64,000 bases of DNA from Polynucleobacter sp. Adler-ghost (GCF_018688495.1 NZ_CP061320.1:468586-532585), one strand, 5' to 3'. Positions 54,772 to 64,000 are shown, counted from the stretch's first letter. The notes: generated by a model not told the origin, from the letters alone. Numbers and translations are program-made.

Positions 54772-56373
54772 ATGACCATCCAATTTAGCACCAAGATTTT
54801 CGCGCAAGCCGATCTGAATAACCCTAAGCAACTAAAAGCAAGTCTAGCCACTTTATTGGCACAGAGCTCCGACTGCTTAGTTTTAGCTTATTCAAAGGCG
54901 GACTTAGATGCTATAGCGACCGCCAAATCCAAATCTGGACTTTTACTCGAATTGGATCGTCTGCTCGGCGGTTCTGTTAGCCATGCCAATCTCGTTGGTG
55001 ACCTCGATGCTCAGCAGGCATCTACCTGTGTGATCCGAGCTGAAAAGTCTTGGGCCACATCTGGAGTGAAAGTAAAGCGCATCCTCTTGGTATCTTTGGG
55101 CGATATTGTTCCAGCTAGCGCACGAAGCCTGGTCTCATACTCAAAAATTGCGCGCGCCGCATTGAAGCAGCTCAGCGGCGGCTCCATTCAAAGTGCCTTG
55201 TGGTTTATTCCAAGTTTCGCTTTGGGCCATCGTGCAGAGTTCATTGCCGAAGAGGTGCGCTTGACCATTCAGTATGCTGGTGACCAGGCATATCGCTTTG
55301 GGGTTCGCCAGCCGGCGATGAAGTTCAAGGCCAAAGATAAAGCAGACACCTTTAACCATCTTATCTTTGTAGGAAATGATACTTGCGCTAAAGAGCTCAA
55401 GGCTGCGGTTCCAGAGGGTGCTGCAATGGTTGAGGGTATGAACTTAGCTAAAGACTTGGGTAATTTGCCTCCCAATATTTGTACGCCAACCTATTTAGGT
55501 AAGGCGGCGCAAGGCTTAAGTAAAAAGACTGGATTAAAGGTTGAGGTTTTAGGTCGCAAGCAAATTGAAGCTCTGGGTATGGGCTCATTTTTATCTGTAG
55601 CTCAAGGTTCTGATACGCCGCCACAATTTATTGTGATGCGTCACCTTGGTGGCAAAGTAGGCGAGGCCCCGATTGTTTTGGTGGGCAAGGGTATTACCTT
55701 TGATACTGGTGGCATTTCTCTCAAGCCTGGTGAGGCGATGGATGAGATGAAGTACGACATGTGTGGCGCTGCATCGGTGATTGGCACAATGTATGCAAGC
55801 GCTTTGATGAAGTTAAAAAAGAACGTCATTGGCGTGATCCCCACTTGTGAAAATATGCCATCTGGCCAAGCTACTCGTCCAGGCGATATTGTGAAGAGCA
55901 TGTCGGGGCAAACGATTGAGATTCTCAATACCGATGCTGAAGGTCGCTTAATCCTGTGTGATGCCTTAACTTATGTTGAGCGCTTCAAGCCTAAAGCAGT
56001 GATTGATGTAGCTACCTTGACTGGCGCTTGCATCATTGCATTAGGCCATGTACATAGCGGCGTGTTCTCTGATGATGAGGGTTTAGTCAGCTCACTCACA
56101 AAGGCGGGTCATGCCTCTTTAGATACTGTATGGCGTTTGCCATTGGATGCGGCTTATCACGAGCAGCTGAAATCCAACTTTGCAGATGTAGCCAATATTG
56201 GTGGGCGTCCAGCAGGTAGTGTGACCGCAGCTTGTTTCTTATCGCGCTTCACTGAAAAATATAAATGGGCTCACTTAGATATCGCCGGCACTGCTTGGAA
56301 GAGTGGCGCCGCCAAAGGTTCAACTGGGCGCCCAGTGCCTTTGCTCGTGAATTACTTGCTAGAGCAAAAGTAA
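54772..56373 (+). CDS. pepA: Leucyl aminopeptidase (M17)
   Basis: 533 residues. The C-terminal catalytic domain has GKGITFDTGGISLKPG, the metal-binding MKYDMCGAA and the M17 signature NTDAEGRL. PepA can also act as a DNA-binding factor in site-specific recombination, but nothing here shows that. It is followed by holC after three bases. Confidence 0.96.
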   Translation: MTIQFSTKIFAQADLNNPKQLKASLATLLAQSSDCLVLAYSKADLDAIATAKSKSGLLLELDRLLGGSVSHANLVGDLDAQQASTCVIRAEKSWATSGVKVKRILLVSLGDIVPASARSLVSYSKIARAALKQLSGGSIQSALWFIPSFALGHRAEFIAEEVRLTIQYAGDQAYRFGVRQPAMKFKAKDKADTFNHLIFVGNDTCAKELKAAVPEGAAMVEGMNLAKDLGNLPPNICTPTYLGKAAQGLSKKTGLKVEVLGRKQIEALGMGSFLSVAQGSDTPPQFIVMRHLGGKVGEAPIVLVGKGITFDTGGISLKPGEAMDEMKYDMCGAASVIGTMYASALMKLKKNVIGVIPTCENMPSGQATRPGDIVKSMSGQTIEILNTDAEGRLILCDALTYVERFKPKAVIDVATLTGACIIALGHVHSGVFSDDEGLVSSLTKAGHASLDTVWRLPLDAAYHEQLKSNFADVANIGGRPAGSVTAACFLSRFTEKYKWAHLDIAGTAWKSGAAKGSTGRPVPLLVNYLLEQK

Positions 56374-56376
56374 TTC

Positions 56377-56841
56377 ATGGCTCGGATTGATTTTCATAGC
56401 AACGTCAGCGATAAGCTGGAATACGCTTGTCGCTTAACACGCAAGATCTGGAGTGCTACGCCCGTTGGTGAGCCTGTACGTAATATCGTGATGGTGGGCG
56501 AGAAAGCGGATCTCAAAAAGTTGGATGAATTACTTTGGACATTTAGTGCAACGGATTTCTTGCCACATTGTTTTATTGAAGACGAGACAGCAATCGATAC
56601 GCCTATTTTGCTGACAGATCATTTTTTATCACCTGCTTTGTCTCATCTTCCTCATGCGGATGTGTTGATTCATTTGGGAATGCGTATGCCTTCTGACGTC
56701 CCAGGCTTACTTGCCCGCTTCCCTCGCATCGTTGAGGTTGTGACTATTGATGAAGCAGAGCGCCTTGCCGGTCGTGAGCGTTACAAAGCCTATCGTGACC
56801 TAGGTCATGAATTGCATAACTTCGATCAATCTAAATCATGA
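56377..56841 (+). CDS. holC: DNA polymerase III chi subunit
   Basis: 154 residues. [23 protein letters not shown] and [28 protein letters not shown] match the chi family, which links the clamp loader to SSB. Directly after pepA, its common neighbour in proteobacteria. Confidence 0.92.
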   Translation: MARIDFHSNVSDKLEYACRLTRKIWSATPVGEPVRNIVMVGEKADLKKLDELLWTFSATDFLPHCFIEDETAIDTPILLTDHFLSPALSHLPHADVLIHLGMRMPSDVPGLLARFPRIVEVVTIDEAERLAGRERYKAYRDLGHELHNFDQSKS

Positions 56842-56860
56842 TTGTTGCTTGTCTCTCAAC

Positions 56861-57658
56861 ATGTTGATTCACCCCGAATTTGATCCTGCTGTAATTCGCA
56901 TTGGCTCGTTTGCCATCCACTGGTATGGTTTGATGTATCTCTTGGCGTTTGCTCAATTTTTATTGCTGGGTCGTTTGCGCATACGCGCTCCGCGATACCA
57001 GTCTTTGGGTTGGTCATATAAAGACCTTGAGGATCTCTTATTTGTTGGTGTCTTAGGCGTAGTGCTTGGCGGACGTTTGGGTTACACCCTGTTTTATATG
57101 CCAGGTTATTACTTTGCAAATCCCCTGAGTATTTTCAAGATTTGGGAAGGCGGCATGTCTTTTCATGGTGGACTCCTGGGTGTTTTGCTTGCCTTGCTCT
57201 GGTTTGCCTATCGTCGTAAGGTTTCATTTTTTGTGGTTAGCGATTTAGTTGCACCATTAGTTCCATTTGGCTTGGCATTTGGTCGCTTGGGTAATTTCAT
57301 TAATGGCGAGCTGTGGGGAAGACCGACAGACTTACCTTGGGCTATGGTTTTCCCATTGGTTGACTCCATTCCCCGTCATCCCTCCCAGATTTACCAGTTT
57401 TTTGGTGAGGGAATTTGCTTGGGAATCATCCTTTGGATTTATTCCAGTAAGCCTCGCAAGGTAGGGCAGATTTCAGGCTTATTTTTGTTAGGTTATGGCG
57501 TTTGCCGATTCTTGGCAGAATTTGCGCGAGAGCCTGATGCCTTCTTGGGGCTCTTGGGTCTGGGTCTTTCTATGGGTCAGTGGCTTTCTATGCCCATGAT
57601 CATTTTCGGAATTTACCTTATAGTGAGAGTAAATACGAAAAAAGGCACTTATCAGTAG
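56861..57658 (+). CDS. lgt: Prolipoprotein diacylglyceryl transferase
   Basis: 265 residues from ATG 56861 ([12 protein letters not shown]), just after holC; an earlier ATG at 56807 would overlap holC and is rejected. Seven membrane helices; Lgt signature [16 protein letters not shown] and the HGGLLG motif with catalytic His. Transfers diacylglycerol to lipobox Cys. Confidence 0.95.
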   Translation: MLIHPEFDPAVIRIGSFAIHWYGLMYLLAFAQFLLLGRLRIRAPRYQSLGWSYKDLEDLLFVGVLGVVLGGRLGYTLFYMPGYYFANPLSIFKIWEGGMSFHGGLLGVLLALLWFAYRRKVSFFVVSDLVAPLVPFGLAFGRLGNFINGELWGRPTDLPWAMVFPLVDSIPRHPSQIYQFFGEGICLGIILWIYSSKPRKVGQISGLFLLGYGVCRFLAEFAREPDAFLGLLGLGLSMGQWLSMPMIIFGIYLIVRVNTKKGTYQ

Positions 57659-57787
57659 TTAAAAATTCTATTTTCTGGGTCTTTTGTAGTTAATTTCACA
57701 AAATTAACTAAATTCTCTGGAAAAGCGTTTAGTTTTCACTGAATTTGCCTAATTTCAGACTATTTCTACCCCAATCGAAAGTAATTC

Positions 57788-59092
57788 ATGCTGGAAAAGC
57801 TAACTAAAGCTCGAAATTTGTCTAAGGCAAATAACGCTATCAAGCGACTGATATCGGAGCGCGGTGAATCAAATGCGCTCAGCATGGCGGACGATGTTGT
57901 TAATAACTACCGTAAGTTATCAAAAGATCAATACGTCTCATTCTTTACCTTTCTGTTTGAGAAACTCAACCCCCAAGCTGATGCAGTACTGAAAGCGGCG
58001 CAAAATTTTGTAGCTGACTCTAGTGCACGCAATTACATTCAGTTGCAAAAAGTTTCTGAATCTCCTCGTCAAGAATTCTTCCGCCGTTTAAATCGCGCTA
58101 GCCATGGTACTGCGGCTGTAGTACAAATGCGCCGTGATTTACTGCAGTTGTTAGATAAAAAACCTGAGTTGGCTGCAGTGGATTTCGATATGCGCCACTT
58201 ACTTTCTTCTTGGTTTAATCCAGGGTTTCTGAAAATGCATCAGGTGGACTGGAAGTCCCCTGCAGAGGTGCTTGAGAAGCTGATTCAACATGAGGCCGTT
58301 CATGCGATTGATGGTTGGGATGACCTGCGTCGCCGCCTGCAGCCTGACCGTCGTTGTTTTGCCTTCTTTCATCCACAGCTTCCAAGTGAGCCTTTAATCT
58401 TTGTAGAGGTAGCGCTCCTGCCTGAGATTCCAACGGTGATTACGCCATTGGTTGATAAAAAAGCAGAAACAGTAGATCAGGCATCTCAATATAAAGTCGC
58501 TGTTTTTTATTCGATTAGTAATTGCGAATCCGGACTTCGTGGCGTATCGATGGGTAACTTTTTAATTAAGCGGGTCGCAGAGCAGTTACATGCAGAGTTC
58601 CCTGGAATCAAAACTTTTGTGACTTTATCGCCTATTCCAGGATTTATGGATTGGGTAGCTGCTGGTGCAAATTTAGGTGATGGTGTTCCAGCCGGGAGAC
58701 TGAAACCGAATCTGAAGTTGGTAAGGGATTCTTCTTTGGCGGTCTTAGGTCTCGACAGCCAATCCTGGAGCGAGAGATTGGCGGGTGGATGGCATCCTGA
58801 TTTAGCCTCCGAGAAAGAAAAAGCGGCTTTATTGAGCTTGGCGAGCATGTATTTAGGCTTGGCCTCTACGGGGCGCGATGGCAACCCTGTGGCGAAGTTT
58901 CATTTGGGTAATGGTGCCAAATTGCACCTGGTGAACTGGGCAGGCGATCTATCACGCAAAGGCTTGCGTCAATCTGCCGGCTTGATGGTTAATTACCTTT
59001 ATGACCTGGGAAGCGTGGAGGATAACCATGAGCGCTTTGCCAATGGTGAAATCGTATATTCCAGGGCTGTAGCTCGCCTCATGGCTCCCTAG
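57788..59092 (+). CDS. Malonyl-CoA decarboxylase
   Basis: 434 residues with the malonyl-CoA decarboxylase family layout: helical N-terminal domain and a GNAT-like catalytic domain (CFAFFHPQLPSEPLIFVEVAL, FYSISNCESGLRGVSMGNFLIKRV, TLSPIPGFMDW, AKFHLGNGAKLHLVNW). It gives acetyl-CoA from malonyl-CoA. Followed by a Bug binding protein and malonyl-CoA synthetase gene: a malonate assimilation set (matA-like). Confidence 0.93.
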   Translation: MLEKLTKARNLSKANNAIKRLISERGESNALSMADDVVNNYRKLSKDQYVSFFTFLFEKLNPQADAVLKAAQNFVADSSARNYIQLQKVSESPRQEFFRRLNRASHGTAAVVQMRRDLLQLLDKKPELAAVDFDMRHLLSSWFNPGFLKMHQVDWKSPAEVLEKLIQHEAVHAIDGWDDLRRRLQPDRRCFAFFHPQLPSEPLIFVEVALLPEIPTVITPLVDKKAETVDQASQYKVAVFYSISNCESGLRGVSMGNFLIKRVAEQLHAEFPGIKTFVTLSPIPGFMDWVAAGANLGDGVPAGRLKPNLKLVRDSSLAVLGLDSQSWSERLAGGWHPDLASEKEKAALLSLASMYLGLASTGRDGNPVAKFHLGNGAKLHLVNWAGDLSRKGLRQSAGLMVNYLYDLGSVEDNHERFANGEIVYSRAVARLMAP

Positions 59093-59198
59093 TGTTTTCC
59101 CTTGTGCGGACTTTTGCAGCAAGCCTTAAGTACCCTTAAAATGGGCGCTGAAATATAAATATGAAGTCAATCATGAGATTGATACAAAAGGAGACGAA

Positions 59199-60194
59199 AT
59201 GTTTAATCAAAAAAACAAGTCAGTATTTTCTTTGAGCATGCTTAAGAAAGCAGCTTTTTTAGTCTGCGCTGCCCCTCTCGCTGTATTTGCGCAAGAGTGG
59301 CCAGTTAAGCAGGTCACATTCTTAAATCCGTTCCCAGCCGGTGGTGGAACAGATGCTTTTGCAAGACCTTTGGCTGCGCAGTTAACAGAGCAATTAGGTA
59401 AGCAATTCATTATTGATAACCGCGGTGGTGCGGGTGGTACTGTTGGCGCCTCAGTTGCTGCTAAAGCTGCTCCAGATGGTTACACTTGGTTCATCGGTGC
59501 TACCCACCACACCATTGCACCTTCGATGTATAAGAATTTAGATTACGACATTGAGAAGAGTTTTATTCCAGTTGCGATGATTGCTAACGTACCTCAGGTC
59601 TTAGTGGTGAATCCACAGCGCGTGAGCGCACGCAATGCTAAAGAGTTCATTGAACTCATGAAGAAGAATCCAGGTAAATATAATTTTGCCAGCGCGGGTA
59701 GTGGCACAGTCCATCACCTAGCAGGTGAATTATTTAAGATTCAGACTGGAACCTTTATTACCCACATTCCTTATCGTGGTGCTGGCCCAGCAATGAATGA
59801 TTTATTGGCTGGTCAGATTGACTTGGAGTTTGATGGTCTTGCTACTTCTGCCCCTCAGATTAATGCTGGAAAGTTAGTGGCAATTGCTTTGGCTTCAAAT
59901 AAGCGTTCCCCTGCGATTCCGAATGTACCTACTTTCAAAGAAGCTGGCTTACCTGACTACGAAGTATCTACCTGGTACTCTATTTTTGCCCCAGCTGGTA
60001 CTCCTAAACCGATCGTAGACAAAATGATTGTTGAAGTACAAAAGGCCTTAAATACGCCTAAGCTCAAATCGATCTGGGAAAAGAACGGTTCTGACACCCC
60101 TAATTTGTATGGTGAGGCGTTCGGTAAGCAGGTTCGTGCTGACGTAGTACGTTGGTCTTCAGTAGTTAAGAAATCTGGCGCTACATTAGATTAA
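59199..60194 (+). CDS. Bug/TctC-family periplasmic substrate-binding protein
   Basis: 331 residues with a signal peptide (LKKAAFLVCAAPLAVFA, cleavage near AQEWP). Bug motifs are LNPFPAGGGTDAFARPLA, DNRGGAGGTVGA and HHLAGELFKIQTG. Tripartite tricarboxylate transporter binding proteins often lack their membrane partners nearby, as here. It is between malonyl-CoA decarboxylase and synthetase genes, so malonate is the likely ligand, by context only. Confidence 0.85.
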   Translation: MFNQKNKSVFSLSMLKKAAFLVCAAPLAVFAQEWPVKQVTFLNPFPAGGGTDAFARPLAAQLTEQLGKQFIIDNRGGAGGTVGASVAAKAAPDGYTWFIGATHHTIAPSMYKNLDYDIEKSFIPVAMIANVPQVLVVNPQRVSARNAKEFIELMKKNPGKYNFASAGSGTVHHLAGELFKIQTGTFITHIPYRGAGPAMNDLLAGQIDLEFDGLATSAPQINAGKLVAIALASNKRSPAIPNVPTFKEAGLPDYEVSTWYSIFAPAGTPKPIVDKMIVEVQKALNTPKLKSIWEKNGSDTPNLYGEAFGKQVRADVVRWSSVVKKSGATLD

Positions 60195-60233
60195 TTAGTA
60201 AGCGGTTTAATTGTTTGGTTTTTTGAGGCTCGA

Positions 60234-61757
60234 ATGAATTTATATTCTTTATTGGAAACAGGTTTTCCAAAAGATAAGCAGGCTTGTGCATTGGAAACGC
60301 ATGATGGTTTGTACTACTCCTGGAGTGATCTGGAGCGCGCTACTTCTAAGATGGCAAACCTCCTTAAGAGCCTCAAATTACCAGCAGGATCTCGTATTGC
60401 TGTTCAGGTTGAAAAGTCACCTGAGGCACTTTTTCTGTATCTGGCTACTGTAAAAGCAGGATATGTTTACCTGCCTCTAAATACCGCCTATCAAGCAGCA
60501 GAGATTCAATACTTTCTAGAGAATGCTGAGCCTGCAGTAGTTGTATGTAGCAGCAAAAACTTCTCATGGGTATCTAAGGTTGCTTTTAAAGCCGGCACTA
60601 GGCATGTTTTCACCCTAGATGAGGATCGCAAAGGCACCTTATTAGAGCGTGCTGCTGGTCAAGGTGATAAGTTCAAAACTGTTGCTGTAAAGGATGATGA
60701 TTTAGCAGCTATCTTGTATACCTCTGGCACAACCGGTCGCAGCAAGGGCGCAATGCTGACCCATAAGAACTTGGGAAGTAATGCCCAAGTATTACAGAAG
60801 TTTTGGGGTTGGAAAAAAGGTGACGTCTTATTGCATGCACTCCCAATCTTCCATGTTCACGGATTATTTGTGGCTGCGCATGGGGCATTAATTAACGGCA
60901 GCAAAATGATTTGGTTGCCACGCTTAGACACTACGCAACTAATTCATCACATGCCAAATTCGACTGTGATGATGGGTGTGCCTACTTTCTACGTACGCCT
61001 ACTTGCTGATAAAAACTTTAATAAGAGCGTTGCACGCAATATGCGTCTGTTTGTGTCGGGCTCTGCGCCATTGTTGACGGAAACATTTAATTCTTTCAAA
61101 GAAGTCATTGGCCAGCCAATTCTTGAGCGCTATGGGATGAGTGAAACCGTGATGCTCGTTTCCAATCCCTATAAAGGCAATCGCGTAGGTGGGTCGGTTG
61201 GCTTGCCTCTACCCGGCGTCAAAGTGCGCGTGGTGAATGAAAGCAATCAGCCTTGCGGTCTTGATGAAATTGGCAGTATTCAAGTGAAGGGCCCAAATAT
61301 ATTTAAGGGCTACTGGCGTATGCCAGAAAAAACAGCCGAAGAATTTACTAAAGACGGCTGGTTTAAAACGGGTGACGTGGGTCGCTGGGGTGGTGATGCT
61401 AATGGTGGTAAAGCACCTCAGGATTACCTCTGTATCGTTGGTCGCAGTAAGGATTTAATTATTTCTGGTGGCTACAACGTTTACCCCAAAGAGATCGAAA
61501 GTTTTATCGATGATATGGATGGTGTAGATGAGAGTGCTGTGATTGGTATTCCGCATCCTGATTTTGGTGAGGCAGTAATGGCGGTAGTAGTGCCAAAAGC
61601 AGGCGCCAAGCTGGACGCGCAGGCCATGATCGCAACACTAAAAACGCAAATTGCGAATTTTAAGATTCCAAAGCGTTTAGAGATTGTTTCTGACTTACCT
61701 CGCAACGCAATGGGTAAGGTTCAAAAGAATATTCTGCGTCAGCAATACACTAGCTAA
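60234..61757 (+). CDS. matB: Malonyl-CoA synthetase (MatB-like acyl-CoA ligase)
   Basis: 507 residues, ANL superfamily. ATP motif ILYTSGTTGRSKGAML, LPIFHVHGLFVAAHGAL, ERYGMSET, GWFKTGDVG and the catalytic lysine in NAMGKVQK. MatB activates malonate to malonyl-CoA. Assigned as MatB because of the adjacent decarboxylase; a related acyl-CoA ligase function is possible. Confidence 0.85.
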   Translation: MNLYSLLETGFPKDKQACALETHDGLYYSWSDLERATSKMANLLKSLKLPAGSRIAVQVEKSPEALFLYLATVKAGYVYLPLNTAYQAAEIQYFLENAEPAVVVCSSKNFSWVSKVAFKAGTRHVFTLDEDRKGTLLERAAGQGDKFKTVAVKDDDLAAILYTSGTTGRSKGAMLTHKNLGSNAQVLQKFWGWKKGDVLLHALPIFHVHGLFVAAHGALINGSKMIWLPRLDTTQLIHHMPNSTVMMGVPTFYVRLLADKNFNKSVARNMRLFVSGSAPLLTETFNSFKEVIGQPILERYGMSETVMLVSNPYKGNRVGGSVGLPLPGVKVRVVNESNQPCGLDEIGSIQVKGPNIFKGYWRMPEKTAEEFTKDGWFKTGDVGRWGGDANGGKAPQDYLCIVGRSKDLIISGGYNVYPKEIESFIDDMDGVDESAVIGIPHPDFGEAVMAVVVPKAGAKLDAQAMIATLKTQIANFKIPKRLEIVSDLPRNAMGKVQKNILRQQYTS

Positions 61758-61775
61758 GAGCGGTAAAAGAGTTTC

Positions 61776-62594
61776 TTAAAAACCAAATGCCTTGCGGCTT
61801 TCATTAAACATGAAGGCTGCAAGCATAAAGAGCATCACCCCGAAGATGCGTTTGAGTTGAGCTACATTGAGTTTCCTGGCCATCTTTGCGCCCAGTGGGG
61901 CAGTAAATATACTGACCGCCACAATGCAGAGTACTGCTGGAACATAAACAAATCCAAGTGATCCTTCGGGAAGATTGGGATTACCCCAACTGCCATACAT
62001 GTAGCCGATCGTTGCTGCAGCTGCAATCGGAAATCCTAAGCCTGAAGAGCTGGCCATCGCGGTATGTGGTTTGACATTGCACCAAAGCATAAATGGCACA
62101 GTAATAAATGCTCCGCCTGCACCTACTAAGCTTGCAATTACACCCGTTAGTGCTCCAAATGAGAAAAGACCAAAGGTACCGGGTAATTCTCGCCCAGCTG
62201 CAGGCTTTTTATTGATGATCATTTGGATCGAGGTGTAGACAATAAACATGGCGAAGAATAGGGATAGCCAAGAAGTATTGATTGCCTCAAAAATCTCACT
62301 ACCACCAACTAGGCTGCCAATCACTAGGCCGGGACTAAGTGCTGCCACTAGCTTCCAATCGATAGCGTGATGTTTGTGATGCGCCCAGATGGCTGAAGTG
62401 GTGGTAAAGAGTATGGTTGCCATGCCAGTTGCGATAGCCATATGTACGATGACGTTTTGGCCAAATCCTAAATGATTGAACACCACAATCATGAATGGCA
62501 CCAAAATCATGCCACCTCCAATACCTAGGAGGCCTGCAAGGAAGCCCGAGATGCTCCCACACAACATCAGCATGGCGATATCGGCTATTGACAT
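61776..62594 (-). CDS. TauE/SafE family permease
   Basis: 272 residues with about eight membrane helices. GFLAGLLGIGGGMILVPFM and VIASLVGAGGAFITVPFML are the two family repeats. Family members export sulfite, sulfoacetate or other anions. The substrate is unknown. Located between matB and 6S RNA. Confidence 0.87.
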   Translation of the reverse strand: MSIADIAMLMLCGSISGFLAGLLGIGGGMILVPFMIVVFNHLGFGQNVIVHMAIATGMATILFTTTSAIWAHHKHHAIDWKLVAALSPGLVIGSLVGGSEIFEAINTSWLSLFFAMFIVYTSIQMIINKKPAAGRELPGTFGLFSFGALTGVIASLVGAGGAFITVPFMLWCNVKPHTAMASSSGLGFPIAAAATIGYMYGSWGNPNLPEGSLGFVYVPAVLCIVAVSIFTAPLGAKMARKLNVAQLKRIFGVMLFMLAAFMFNESRKAFGF

Positions 62595-62599
62595 GAATT

Positions 62600-62785
62600 C
62601 CCCGCCTTAGCCGCTAGGCCGTCATCCTGAACCCTAAGGTTCAAGGTGGAACGGCTACTCTGCTTCGGGTGCATTAAGAAATTCAGGGAGTGAACAGCGC
62701 GAGGCTGCCACTGTGAAAATTCGAAACGCTCACGCCCACAGTGTAAAGATCGTTCCTGATGCTTGCGCATCGGTTCAAGGAACTA
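62600..62785 (-). ncRNA. ssrS: 6S RNA
   Basis: On the minus strand the segment 62624-62648 reads ACCTTGAACC-TTAG-GGTTCAGG, the 3' hairpin typical of proteobacterial 6S RNA, followed by a GGCCTAGCGGC part similar to the 3' closing stem of E. coli 6S. A GATGC-GCAA-GCATC hairpin lies in the 5' arm. The position directly downstream of zapA is the conserved ssrS locus. Ends are approximate to about 10 bases; the 5' end overlaps or abuts the zapA stop. It binds housekeeping RNA polymerase and is most abundant in stationary phase. Confidence 0.85.
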
Positions 62786-63137
62786 TTGGCCTTGGCGAAC
62801 CAGGCAGGGAAAGGGTTTGCATCAGGGCATCTACTTGATCTTCCAGGGCATAAATTTCATTCTGGAGTCGAGTAATTTCTTCTGAATGAGAGCTGGATGA
62901 GCCGCTCTGTACGGAAGCAAGTTGAGCTGAAGTTTGTAATTTAATGAGATCGCCTGCAATTTTTAGTGCAGCCATCATGCTTGCACGTTCAATACTACGG
63001 TTGCCACCATTAATTGCCAGTTGGATTTGCTCATCAACTAATGTGCAGGCTGCACGAAGTAGTGGCTCATGCTCAGTACTCGTGGCAAGAGTAATTTTTT
63101 GACCTGCGAGGGTTACTTCAATGCGTTGTTGGCTCAT
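62775..63137 (-). CDS. zapA: Cell division protein ZapA
   Basis: 120 residues from ATG 63137 with AGAGG six bases upstream; ATGs at 63143 and 63173 are alternatives. N-terminal RIEVTLAGQKITL and a C-terminal coiled coil (EEITRLQNEIYALEDQVDALMQ). ZapA cross-links FtsZ filaments. It overlaps the coiled-coil gene upstream by 20 bases. Confidence 0.88.
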   Translation of the reverse strand: MSQQRIEVTLAGQKITLATSTEHEPLLRAACTLVDEQIQLAINGGNRSIERASMMAALKIAGDLIKLQTSAQLASVQSGSSSSHSEEITRLQNEIYALEDQVDALMQTLSLPGSPRPIVP

Positions 63138-63402
63138 TGTCATCCTCTGGATTGGTTGGTGTCGCGGGCTCACTGAGTAAGTTCAATTGACGTCCATCAC
63201 TCTGCTCTGGTAGACGACTCAAAATATGCTGAACCCGTTTTTGTGCATCCTCAATCTTATTCTCAAGTTGGACGCGATCCTGATGCAGTGCTTTTACGGC
63301 ATCAGAAATCAGCTGAATTTTTCCAGCTAGCCTCTGCAAAGATGCGGCTATTGAATCAGATTCAGTAGAGTCGCTTGGGACGTGAGGGGTGTACTCGGTC
63401 AT
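63118..63402 (-). CDS. Small coiled-coil protein upstream of zapA
   Basis: 94 residues with a coiled coil at about 17-65 (SIAASLQRLAGKIQLISDAVKALHQDRVQLENKIEDAQKR split across heptads). Location directly upstream of zapA and length match the TIGR02449-type or ZapB-like division proteins of other proteobacteria, though no close motif proves it. The gene overlaps zapA by 20 bases. Confidence 0.75.
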   Translation of the reverse strand: MTEYTPHVPSDSTESDSIAASLQRLAGKIQLISDAVKALHQDRVQLENKIEDAQKRVQHILSRLPEQSDGRQLNLLSEPATPTNPEDDNEPTTH

Positions 63403-63453
63403 ATAGGCATTGTAGCCTTAGGGAAATGCTTTGTGGAACCCCCGATTTTGGGC

Positions 63454-63999
63454 TTAGTTGGGCAGAGCCACCCAATCACTACCAAGCTTTTCTAATCGAA
63501 TGCGGCCGTCAAATAGCGCAATCAGGGCTTGATGGGTGGCGGGATCTTGACTGGACCCTTGAAAATGCAGTTTGCCTTTATCGAGCATGATCACATGGTC
63601 CGCTCGGAGTGCGAAATGAATCTCATGTAAAACGGTCACCAAGGTTTTGCCTTGACCCAGTAAATTGCCTTGCCATTGTAAAAAATCAGCTTGATGAGGG
63701 GGGTCTAAGTTGGCGAGCGGCTCATCCATTAAGAGAATGTCGGAACCCACCGCAAGTAGGCGTGCCAATAAAGCCCGCTGACGTTCACCCCCAGATAGTT
63801 GGCTTAGAGGGCGATGTCGTAAATGCCAAGCGTCACTCTGCCTCAAGGCTTCCTCGATAAGCAGATGATCAGTTGGAGAGGGTAGATGCAGCCATCCTTG
63901 ATGAGGCATGCGCCCCAACATGACAGTCTCGTAAACGCTGAGAGAGTCACCAAGCTCATCTCTTGTATTCGAGCCTTGATCAAGCCAGGCAATTTTCTT
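63454..63999 (-). CDS. ABC transporter ATP-binding protein, 3' part (FecE/BtuD type)
   Basis: The frame stays open to the window end, so the gene is truncated at its 5' side; the ATG at 63921 is internal. Visible: Q-loop region AWLDQGS, then YETVMLGRMPHQGW, signature LSGGERQRALLARLLA, Walker B DILLMDEPLANLD and switch His LHEIHFALR. The YETVMLGR region fits importers of iron siderophores or cobalamin. Walker A is outside the window. Confidence 0.85.
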   Translation of the reverse strand, partial: KKIAWLDQGSNTRDELGDSLSVYETVMLGRMPHQGWLHLPSPTDHLLIEEALRQSDAWHLRHRPLSQLSGGERQRALLARLLAVGSDILLMDEPLANLDPPHQADFLQWQGNLLGQGKTLVTVLHEIHFALRADHVIMLDKGKLHFQGSSQDPATHQALIALFDGRIRLEKLGSDWVALPN

Positions 64000-64000
64000 T

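Noticed and set aside
62585..62770. Possible 61-residue protein on the minus strand
   Set aside because: It lies wholly within the 6S RNA region and its sequence has no protein-like character; RNA structure explains the signal.

Overview
The window looks like chromosomal DNA of a betaproteobacterium of the family Burkholderiaceae, most likely a freshwater Polynucleobacter-type organism. This is inferred from the gene content (ahpCF/rubrerythrin/DUF3501/oxyR, a Bug-type binding protein beside malonate genes, 6S RNA downstream of zapA, AzlCD, a CysB-like regulator), the moderate to low GC look of the DNA and the compact gene packing. No rRNA operon, CRISPR array, transposase or integrase was seen.

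Layout. 1-5.0 kb: an accessory stretch with the 3' end of a bactofilin, a ParA-type ATPase and six unrecognised genes. 5.0-11.9 kb: a peroxide-defence block (ahpF, ahpC, a glutathione S-transferase-like gene, rubrerythrin, a double [4Fe-4S]/CCG-domain oxidoreductase, DUF3501 and OxyR with Cys199/Cys208). 12.0-21.2 kb: what looks like a complete selenoneine system: senB (selenosugar synthase), egtD (hercynine synthesis), a four-gene PhnCDE-like ABC importer that is a good candidate for selenium oxyanion uptake, a SelD homologue (senC), an EgtB-like iron enzyme (senA) and a binding-protein/permease fusion of the betaine (OpuC/EgtU) class. 21.3-24.0 kb: a PAS protein, then two toxin-antitoxin modules, each followed by a terminator and a 59-bp broken copy of the 3' part of the nearby tRNA-Lys(UUU).

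24.0-39.9 kb is housekeeping plus a glyoxylate-type locus: amiC, tsaE, queG, azlCD, a large FAD/Fe-S dehydrogenase under a GntR regulator, divergent from an alanine/serine-glyoxylate aminotransferase and a GlcG-like protein, then rhlE, gluQ and dnaE. 39.9-54.7 kb holds LPS and housekeeping genes (three glycosyltransferases, msbA, rng, maf, rlmH, rsfS, nadD, hemF, purD, yebC, tRNA-Leu(CAA), a cysB-like regulator, lptG/lptF). 54.7-64 kb holds pepA, holC, lgt, a malonate locus (malonyl-CoA decarboxylase, a Bug binding protein, malonyl-CoA synthetase), a TauE permease, 6S RNA, zapA, a coiled-coil gene and a truncated FecE/BtuD-type ATPase.

How it fits together. The most interesting part is 5-21 kb. 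Enzymatic peroxide scavenging under OxyR sits directly beside a small-molecule antioxidant pathway. EgtD makes hercynine, the SelD homologue makes selenophosphate, SenB makes a selenosugar and SenA joins it to hercynine. Two transport systems, one probably for inorganic selenium and one possibly for the betaine product or precursor, are interleaved with the biosynthetic genes. Functions are inferred from conserved motifs and gene neighbourhood, read by eye; no database search was possible.
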